Origin: Candidatus Parcubacteria bacterium
GTDB taxonomy: Bacteria; Patescibacteriota; Minisyncoccia; UBA6257; HR35
NCBI GenBank assembly: GCA_026004535.1
Contig: BPJI01000003.1
Location: 1-38,547 of the forward strand
Direction: 5' to 3'
DNA: 38,547 nt
Program-made: the position numbers and the translations under genes
In this document: one piece after another, positions 31,392 to 38,547 of the stretch
Layout of the letters: every line of letters starts with the position of its first letter
Position numbering within the stretch: position 1 is the stretch's first letter
Notes under the pieces: generated by a model
Told to the model about the DNA's origin: nothing
Seen by the model: only the letters and a program-made list of their open reading frames with translations
Databases searched by the model: none

Positions 31392-34300
31392 TTTATCTGA
31401 ACAGAGCACCAACTATATGTTGGATCTTTTAAACATAATTCTCCTTTAAGGAGTGATATTTGTGTTTGTAGTTGATTTATTTGTTTTTGTTGTTCTTGAT
31501 TTTGTTTCCATAATTCAATAATCCAGTTTATACCATATATAACTCTTTTAAAACCAAATTCGTCTGTTTCAACCCATTCAGGATACATACTAGCTACATC
31601 ATCAGCTAAGAAACCTTTTTGAATACCGCTTGGAAATGTATAATAAATATTTTCTGTTTTGTTTGTGCAGGTGCCTTTACTTAGAAGAGAACCATTTTCA
31701 TCAAAAGTATCCTCTGTACATTCTAAATAACTTTTAACGCCCGCTAAAATTGAGGTGTTCTTATATTCAAATCTTTTTGGTGATAACAATAATAGTTTAT
31801 TTAAGCTAACATTATATTCTTGAATATTCTTCTTTGTAGTTATATCAGAAACACAGCTCCCGCCGACAATTGTTCCATTTGATAGAGTATAACAACCCGT
31901 AATGTTAACATCACCAACAACATTTAATTTAGCTGTTGGTGTTGTCGTCCCGATGCCGACGTTGCCTGTGTTCGTAATTCTAAACACCTCTGAATAAGAA
32001 CCAGCCGGAGGTCTTCTGCGAATTGTGAAAGTATCTCCATTTGAATAAGTAAGGTGGTCGCTTCCTCCTATATCTACTGCCCAGCTTGACAAACCTGTAT
32101 TTCCTTGGGATCCATCTGATTTTGTATTAGATTCTAGCGCCAAACCATTGTAGTTTGAGCTAACGCCAGAGTTAGAAATAATTCTAGAAAATCTGTTTGA
32201 AGCTACATTATGCGCTAATGTAAAAACTGGATCGCCAGAACCGTTAATCAAAATATTCCCAGCAACCTCTAACTTCGCCTGCGGGGTCGAGGTCCCGATG
32301 CCGACGTTGCCGCCAAGATAGATATTTGTAGTCCCACCAGGGATTGCTATGAGATCAACACCATTTCTGTTTGTTATATCAACATCGTAAGTCGTACCGT
32401 TACCAGCAATCACAAGACCAGAACCAGAATTGTAATACATCACTCCTCCACTAAAAGCCCCGGGCCAACCTTGAGACGATGAAATTTTTAATCTTCCCGC
32501 AACTTCAAGTTTTTCATTCGGACTCGTCGTTCCAATGCCGACGTTGCCTGTGTTCGTAATTCTAAACACCTCTGAATAAGAACCAGCCGGAGGTCTTCTG
32601 CGAATTGTGAAAGTATCTCCATTTGAATAAGTAAGGTGGTCGCTTCCTCCTATATCTACTGCCCAGCTTGACAAACCTGTATTTCCTTGGGATCCATCTG
32701 ATTTTGTATTAGATTCTAGCGCCAAACCATTGTAGTTTGAGCTAACGCCAGAGTTAGAAATAATTCTAGAAAATCTGTTTGAAGCTACATTATGCGCTAA
32801 TGTAAAAACTGGATCGCCAGAACCGTTAATCAAAATATTCCCAGCAACCTCTAACTTCGCCTGCGGGGTCGAGGTCCCGATGCCGACGTTGCCGCCAAGA
32901 TAGATATTTGTAGTCCCACCAGGGATTGCTATGAGATCAACACCATTTCTGTTTGTTATATCAACATCGTAAGTCGTACCGTTACCAGCAATCACAAGAC
33001 CAGAACCAGAATTGTAATACATCACTCCTCCACTAAAAGCCCCGGGCCAACCTTGAGACGATGAAATTTTTAATCTTCCCGCAACTTCAAGTTTTTCATT
33101 CGGACTCGTCGTTCCAATGCCGACTCTATCTGTATTGCTGTTCACAAAAAGCGTATTTGTGTCAACTGTGAAATTCTGTCCAACAACAACACTATTATTA
33201 AATGTCTTAGCTCCTGCAAAAGTCTGCGTTCCTGTAGAAACAACTCCTGATTGTGTTGCAGAAGCATCTCTTATTGTAACATTACTTGCGCTTGTAATTC
33301 TTCCTTGATTATCAACTGTGAATCTTCCCACTACAATATCTCCGCCATAAGTTCCTGCTGTTACTCCTGTGTTTGAAAGAGAGAAAGTTACATTTCCGCT
33401 GCCAACAAGTCTATCTGTCAGTGTTCCTGAAATTGACATGCCTGTTCCTTGGACAATAGATCCTTTAACAAAACCAGCGCTTGTGTTAACTTCCTGAAGC
33501 TGACTTAATGTTACAGCATCCTGAGGGTTTGTTGCATTAGCAAGGTTGATGATTTTGTTATTGTCCATGTTTATTGTTCCGTTGAAAACAGCAGAACCAT
33601 TTACATGGAGTTTTTGTTGTGGTGTTGTCGTCCCGATGCCGACGTTACCTGTGTTTGAATTTACAAACAAGACATTAGAGCCTACTGTGAAATTCTGGCT
33701 AAAAACATAGTTTCCTGTAGTGATCGTGTCGCCACCTCTCAAAATATAATAAGTATCACCCTGTGTTTTATTTATGAAATTTAATGGGTTGGTTTTTGAA
33801 TAATAAAGAGTATCAGCATAGGTTTTGTTAAAAGTAGCATAGGTGTCATTCCAAAAACCTAAATTATTTGTAAAGTTGCTTAAATGTGTATAGCCTCTAT
33901 TACCTAAATCATCTATAAAGAAACTTAAATTAGTCGGTCTATCTGTAATATTTAACCACTTAGAAAGGACTAAATAATTTAAATTTTGAGCAGAAGTTGT
34001 ATTCACATAACTATAAGGATTAGACTTAAGATAGTAATCATTTATATTAAAACTTGAAAGATTATAGTAGCCAAAACTTAAAATTTCTGATTTTGTAAAA
34101 TAATTCACTAGATTATTAACGGTATTGGTGATCCATTTGTCATAATTATTGTTTAAAGCATTATAAGGTAATTGTTTGAGGTGGTAATATTCACCAACAT
34201 CTCCACCCTGCAAACCTGTTAAATTATTATGAGCAACTTCTGTTGCATTTATTGTATAGTTATTGTAATTAATAATTTTTAGAGCGTTTTTTGTAGATTC

Positions 34301-34405
34301 ATCAAACCCAAACTGAGCTGAGACCGCCTGTAAAAGAAATAAAAATAAGAATAATAAAACAAGAATATAAAGAATAATGATTATTGTTTTCTTTTTTAGT
34401 TCCAT
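31388..34405 (-). CDS. S74 fibre/adhesin, unit 2 variant
   Basis: This differs from 12127-15144 by Thr828 to Asn (base 31923, a transversion), close to the last NVGIGT block and about 25 residues before the cleavage serine. The two 582-bp cassettes are at 31953-32542 and 32535-33124. Confidence 0.85.
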   Translation of the reverse strand: MELKKKTIIIILYILVLLFLFLFLLQAVSAQFGFDESTKNALKIINYNNYTINATEVAHNNLTGLQGGDVGEYYHLKQLPYNALNNNYDKWITNTVNNLVNYFTKSEILSFGYYNLSSFNINDYYLKSNPYSYVNTTSAQNLNYLVLSKWLNITDRPTNLSFFIDDLGNRGYTHLSNFTNNLGFWNDTYATFNKTYADTLYYSKTNPLNFINKTQGDTYYILRGGDTITTGNYVFSQNFTVGSNVLFVNSNTGNVGIGTTTPQQKLHVNGSAVFNGTINMDNNKIINLANATNPQDAVTLSQLQEVNTSAGFVKGSIVQGTGMSISGTLTDRLVGSGNVTFSLSNTGVTAGTYGGDIVVGRFTVDNQGRITSASNVTIRDASATQSGVVSTGTQTFAGAKTFNNSVVVGQNFTVDTNTLFVNSNTDRVGIGTTSPNEKLEVAGRLKISSSQGWPGAFSGGVMYYNSGSGLVIAGNGTTYDVDITNRNGVDLIAIPGGTTNIYLGGNVGIGTSTPQAKLEVAGNILINGSGDPVFTLAHNVASNRFSRIISNSGVSSNYNGLALESNTKSDGSQGNTGLSSWAVDIGGSDHLTYSNGDTFTIRRRPPAGSYSEVFRITNTGNVGIGTTSPNEKLEVAGRLKISSSQGWPGAFSGGVMYYNSGSGLVIAGNGTTYDVDITNRNGVDLIAIPGGTTNIYLGGNVGIGTSTPQAKLEVAGNILINGSGDPVFTLAHNVASNRFSRIISNSGVSSNYNGLALESNTKSDGSQGNTGLSSWAVDIGGSDHLTYSNGDTFTIRRRPPAGSYSEVFRITNTGNVGIGTTTPTAKLNVVGDVNITGCYTLSNGTIVGGSCVSDITTKKNIQEYNVSLNKLLLLSPKRFEYKNTSILAGVKSYLECTEDTFDENGSLLSKGTCTNKTENIYYTFPSGIQKGFLADDVASMYPEWVETDEFGFKRVIYGINWIIELWKQNQEQQKQINQLQTQISLLKGELCLKDPTYSWCSVQIK

Positions 34406-34407
34406 TT

Positions 34408-35139
34408 TCAACTAAACATTTTAAATAATCCACTTTGTTTTTTTACATTATTAATATCAAGATTTCTATTTCCCATAAATTCAGCAACCATTGAGTGTCT
34501 TCTTATAGAGCCCCTTTCTTCACCCCTCCATGCTCTACTTAATGTTGTATAAACAATAACCTCTAATTTAGCCACCAACATTCCAGCTTCGTAAAGTTTT
34601 TCTCTAAATAATTCATAAAAAAGATTTCTCCTTATAATCTCTCTTTCTTCTTCATTTACTTGTTTTTTTGAAAATAGTCTATTAAATTCTTTATCGATCT
34701 CTTCTTCTGTTGGTAAAGGAAACATAATATGATATTTTAAAAATAGTAAATCATTAAGTTCAGTCATAAACCGATACATTAATTTGTTAATCTTCTCATC
34801 TTCTAGATTACTCAAAAGATTATTTTTATTAATATAAAATCTTAATATTTGCATTATTGAGTCAACACCCTCATCAGTAAGAACCCTTTTTTCTCTTTCA
34901 ATTTCTTTCCATTCAATATTTCCAGTTTTTGAATTAATTGTAAAAATATCTTGTCTTAAAAGATGGAAACATTGATTTAGTATTGAATCTACATCTAATT
35001 GTAATTCAACAAGACCTTTCTCTTTTTCTTCTAAAGAAACAGCTAAATCTTGCATTTGAGCAACAGAAAGAGCGGACCTACTAGAAGAATCCATTGATTG
35101 AGATTCTGCTAGTATCCTTGCATATTCTTCTTCATTCAT
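34408..35139 (-). CDS. Soluble helical protein, 243 aa, unit 2
   Basis: Identical to the protein at 15147-15878. Confidence 0.65.
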   Translation of the reverse strand: MNEEEYARILAESQSMDSSSRSALSVAQMQDLAVSLEEKEKGLVELQLDVDSILNQCFHLLRQDIFTINSKTGNIEWKEIEREKRVLTDEGVDSIMQILRFYINKNNLLSNLEDEKINKLMYRFMTELNDLLFLKYHIMFPLPTEEEIDKEFNRLFSKKQVNEEEREIIRRNLFYELFREKLYEAGMLVAKLEVIVYTTLSRAWRGEERGSIRRHSMVAEFMGNRNLDINNVKKQSGLFKMFS

Positions 35140-37284
35140 TTTCTTCTTGCTGATTGGATTTCAAATATTTCAGATAGTGTTGAAAGCCTATATTTTGGTT
35201 TTTCAATAAATATTACTCCAGATGTTGTTGTTTTTGTCTTAAATCCTTTTAACCTTAAATATTTATTTATAGAAGGTATCTTAAAAGAGGCAGCTAATGT
35301 TTTTGAGGTTACTGATTTTCCAATTTGCAATGCTTCTTTAAATGTTTTCCCAGAACCAACAACTTTAAAAACTCCTCCTCTCCTTACTAAAACAGGTATT
35401 GATGGAGTAATCTTTGTTGATTGTTTTATCTGTTTGAAAGAAAAGGTAAATCGTAGTTGGTTATCTATAGATGGAACGGGGATTCTTAGCGGCTGCGGTA
35501 TTCTTGGGGTTTTAATTAATATTGTTCTTAAAAAGTTTCTTTGTTTTTGTTGCTGACTAAGTTTAGGGATTTGCAGTTGTATTGTTTTTTGTGTTTGATC
35601 TTGTAAATTTTGTTGTTGTGGTATTTGTATTTGTCTTGTTGTGAAATTAATTTTCTGTTTAGATGTTAAATTTTGACGCAAATTTTGTTGTTGAATGTTT
35701 ATTTGATCAATCTTTTGATTTTGTTTTATTGGTTGTTTATAAGAAGGAATTTCAAAAACACTAATTCTTTGCATAGAAATTTGTTTTGGTTGTGTTTTTT
35801 GTGTCGTTGTTGGCTCTGTTGTTATTGGTTTGATTGATATTGTTGTTTTTGTTTGCGCCTTATAAACAGACTTGGCAGGTATTTCTTTTATAACACTTTG
35901 TAAAACATTTGTTGTTAATGATGATATTTGATTTTTATTTAATGATTTGAATTGATTTGGTGATTTCTCTGTTGTCTTTTCAAAATAAATTTTTCTTTTA
36001 AATAATCCTCTTAAATCAAGAGCAAAAACTGCAAAATTTGAACTCTTTACTGGTTTTGTTTGTTTACCTCTTTTTAAAATAGAGGTTTTAGAAGAACCAA
36101 AACTTAAAGATAATCTTTTGTATAAAGGAATATTAAATCCACCCGAGATAAATTCAGATGTTGTTGTTTTTGTCTGTCTTCTAATAATCCTACCTGTTGG
36201 GAACTCTAAACCATACCTAAAGTATGGCGTTTCAAAACTTTTTATTTTTCCACGAGAAACAGCCCCCTGTACTCTAACTATTCTTGAACCTTGAGGAAAT
36301 CTAGCTAAAAAATTATTAAACATAACATCGGCTCTACCAACAAAACCAACTTTCCCACCTTTAGGTTCACTTATTTTTCCAATAAAGGTGGTTTTTGCTT
36401 GATTTTTTTGTATGTCTGTGACAATTTCTGATATTCGACCACTTCTTCCTAGATTAGTCTCAAAGGCTGTTTCAACCTTTATACCCCTCGCAGTTCTTGT
36501 CTCTCTAATAGTAGAAAAACCAGAAATACTTTCCTCCTTTATCATTGGTGTTCTTTTTGGAATTAAAGGACCAACTACACGACCGCCTATTTTTCCAACA
36601 CCCTTAAAGAAAACAATATCACCAGTAATTTTTCCTGCCGTGTATGAAGGATTAAGTCTTACATCTCTTGAGAACTGACCACTTGCAAAATATTCGAGTT
36701 GAGAGGTAATTAAACCTGAAAATCTAGGGGGTATCGTTGGAATTGTTTGTCTTGGATTTGTTACTAACTCCTTTCCAAAAGTATAATAAGATTCACCTCT
36801 CATTGTGAATGAACCAACAAAACCAGCGGTGAATTGACTAACACTTGGAACAAAACCTCTTGATGTTGAGAACCTGGTTTTTGAGACTTCTGTATTTATT
36901 TTATTAAAAACCTGTTGAACGGGATCACCTTTAAATTCTACTACTTCTAAAGTTGGTCTAACTTGAGAACGATAAAACTCCTTTTCCTCTGGAGTAGCTT
37001 CTCTAATAACTTGACCAGACTCACTTACTACAAAAACATTAGTAATTGGAACCTTCTTTTGACCAACTTTAACTTCTTCTCCAAAGAATCTAAATAATGT
37101 CCTACCGCCAAATTTTTCTTCACTTATTACCCTCTCCTGAAGATAAACCTCTTGATTTGCTAATTTTCTATTTAAAAGAGACATTCTTAATTTTTGTTCT
37201 GTTGTTGTCGGTATTTCTTGATTTTGTTGTTGTAATGATCTTGCTAGAGCAATTTGCTGTAAATTATTAGGGACTGGAGTTTGT

Positions 37285-37334
37285 CTAGGATTAATATTTG
37301 GTGACATAGCTAGGATTAATATTTGGTGACATAG
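37285..37334. repeat. 25-bp tandem duplication, unit 2 only
   Basis: Two adjoining perfect copies, 37285-37309 and 37310-37334. The same 25 bases also occur in the 108-bp repeat nearby (37457-37481), so template slippage or recombination between repeats can create it. Confidence 0.95.
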
Positions 37335-37454
37335 GAACTTCTCTAACACCACTAGGTGAAGAAGGATCAACTACTAATGTTCCACCACCAACGCCTGTTC
37401 CAACTGGTGTTCCTGATCTTAATGATGAACCACCAGCTCGAGAAGGGGCAGATG

Positions 37455-37562
37455 GTCTAGGATTAATATTTGGTGACATAGGAACTTCTCTAACACCACT
37501 AGGTGAAGAAGGATCAACTACTAATGTTCCACCACCAACGCCTGTTCCAACTGGTGTTCCTG
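37455..37562. repeat. 108-bp direct repeat, copy b, unit 2
   Basis: This corresponds to 18169-18276. Its partner begins at 37283 and is interrupted by the 25-bp duplication. Confidence 0.85.
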
Positions 37563-37665
37563 GTGGTAAAGAAGAAGATGGTTGTTTTGTTGGTTGAGAT
37601 GGTTGTGTCGGTTGTTTTTGTGGTTTTCTTCTAAAAATTCTTCTTAATGTATCACCTATACCCAT

Positions 37666-37923
37666 TTAACTCTCTTTCACTTCCACCCCCTTTAAAAAGT
37701 AACTATGTAACTTATATGTCTTTCAAGTATATATATTTTTCTATTTTTGTTTTTTTGATTTTTTCTTTTTCTTCTCTTCTTTTTTCACAAAGAGGGGCGT
37801 ATCTGTATAAGATTCTCTTCTTCGTTCCCAATATGTTTTCATTTTAAAAACTTATTTTTATTATTATAAAATAATCACTAAAATTTATAAATGTTTTTCT
37901 TTTTATATTACTTAATTTTTTTA
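37666..37923. promoter_or_regulatory. 258-bp divergent promoter region, unit 2
   Basis: Same as 18380-18637, with TATA boxes at 37728-37738 (leftward) and 37884-37892 (rightward). Confidence 0.65.
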
Positions 37924-38148
37924 ATGATAAGAATGACAAAAACGAATAACACAATCAAAAAAGTTGAATTCTATCACAAAAATAAAAGTTTTGTCTTCAT
38001 AAAAACTACTTTTGGAAGATTTTATAACGGAACAATTATCAGCTATACAAAAGAGTATATAATTCTTTCAGATAGAGTTTTAAATGAAATTCTAATCCCA
38101 ATCGAAGAAATTGAAATAATTGAAAGACATAAAGAAAAACAAAGTTAA
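37924..38148 (+). CDS. Sm-like small beta-barrel protein, unit 2
   Basis: Identical to the protein at 18638-18862, with the same one-base gap to rep. Confidence 0.65.
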   Translation: MIRMTKTNNTIKKVEFYHKNKSFVFIKTTFGRFYNGTIISYTKEYIILSDRVLNEILIPIEEIEIIERHKEKQS

Positions 38149-38149
38149 A

Positions 38150-38547
38150 ATGCTAAATGAAATTAACGAAGAAAAGATTAAGTTAATTTATGAAAATCCT
38201 TTTATTAATTTAGAAGAAGAGGAGGAAAAAGCAAAACAAAAATTAAAAGATATTTTTTTCACAATTAAAGATATTTTCCAGTATTATTGTGATTTAAATG
38301 AAGAGTACTACACAATAATACCTTTGTGGGTGATTGGAACTTATTTTCATAAAAATTTTCCAAGTTATCCATACTTATTCCTTAACGCTACTAAAGGCTC
38401 AGGTAAAAGTAGGACAGTTAACTTAATAGTTACTCTCTCAAAAGAAGGTATAATGTTAAATTCCTTAACAGAAGCGGTATTGTTTAGAACTAATGGAACT
38501 TTAGGAATTGATGAGTTTGAAAGTGTTGAGAGAAAGGGAAAAGAGGG
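38150..38547 (+). CDS. Replication AAA+ ATPase, 5' part (cut by window end)
   Basis: This gives residues 1-132 and two bases of codon 133, including the Walker A and B motifs. It continues without a gap at base 1 of the window if the molecule is circular. Confidence 0.9.
   Translation, partial: MLNEINEEKIKLIYENPFINLEEEEEKAKQKLKDIFFTIKDIFQYYCDLNEEYYTIIPLWVIGTYFHKNFPSYPYLFLNATKGSGKSRTVNLIVTLSKEGIMLNSLTEAVLFRTNGTLGIDEFESVERKGKE

Larger units (their letters stand above)
35136..37665 (-). pseudogene. 834-aa gene broken by a 25-bp tandem duplication
   Basis: The 25-bp segment 37285-37309 is repeated at 37310-37334. Because 25 is not a multiple of three, the frame shifts after residue 118 or so and stops, giving 124 residues (37291-37665) that end in SYVTKY. 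The rest of the gene is open, and an ATG at 37305-37307 (MSPNINPRQTPV) could restart translation 14 bases before the upstream stop, giving a 723-aa protein without the basic N-terminus and Gly-rich repeats. Two further silent differences from unit 1 lie at 35574 and 36639. The change is either a true mutant or switch state, or a read error in a repeat. Confidence 0.85.
19262..38547. repeat. Unit 2 of the dimer, 25 bp longer
   Basis: Unit 2 matches unit 1 at an offset of 19261 up to about 37309 and at 19286 afterwards, because of a 25-bp tandem duplication at 37285-37334. Single-base differences seen by eye (unit 1 to unit 2): T5366C, G10928A, G11023A, G11066A, C11117T, G11144A, C11180T, C11539T, G12662T, T16313C and T17378C. 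A full alignment might add a few synonymous ones. Confidence 0.95.

Overview
The window is two head-to-tail copies of one element of about 19.26 kb. Unit 1 is 1-19261 and unit 2 is 19262-38547; unit 2 is 25 bp longer because of one small tandem duplication. The last base of the window joins the first in frame, inside codon Gly133 of the replication gene. The natural reading is therefore a circular replicon cut at an arbitrary point and read twice. I found eleven single-base differences between the units by eye, so the second copy is not a simple copy of the first.

The DNA is AT-rich. Gene starts are preceded by archaeal-type TATA boxes, some close enough to the ATG to give leaderless or near-leaderless mRNAs. 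The secreted proteins are full of N-x-S/T sequons. The adhesin types (fibre repeats with an S74 chaperone, Ig-like and discoidin domains) are ones I associate with DPANN archaea such as Woesearchaeota or Pacearchaeota and their mobile elements. There are no rRNA, tRNA or metabolic genes. I read it as a virus, or a virus-like plasmid, of such an archaeon.

Layout in unit 1 coordinates. (A) A short rightward unit at 18638-20120 carries an Sm-like small beta-barrel protein and a AAA+ replication helicase with a C-terminal winged helix. (B) A 265-bp gap holds a 92-bp nested inverted repeat. (C) A rightward early-type operon at 1125-6118 carries an AbrB-like regulator, small zinc-finger and membrane proteins, a P-loop ATPase fused to a helix-turn-helix, then two palindromic repeats, a small serine recombinase and a membrane protein. 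(D) A convergent terminator lies near 6200. (E) A leftward late-type operon runs from 18379 down to 6856, with many ATGA overlaps. It carries a repeat-rich 834-aa protein, a soluble helical protein, an S74 fibre, membrane proteins, a small basic DNA-binding candidate and a 1013-aa membrane-anchored spike. (F) A small hydrophobic protein at 6235-6762 has its own promoter.

The working model is as follows. The Sm-like/Rep unit replicates the circle. The early operon regulates, may package DNA and may resolve dimers. The leftward operon builds an enveloped particle. The two-helix hydrophobic protein at 6235-6762 has the layout of the major coat protein of spindle-shaped archaeal viruses, and the fibre and spike would bind the host. 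The coat assignment is inference from architecture, not from a database match.
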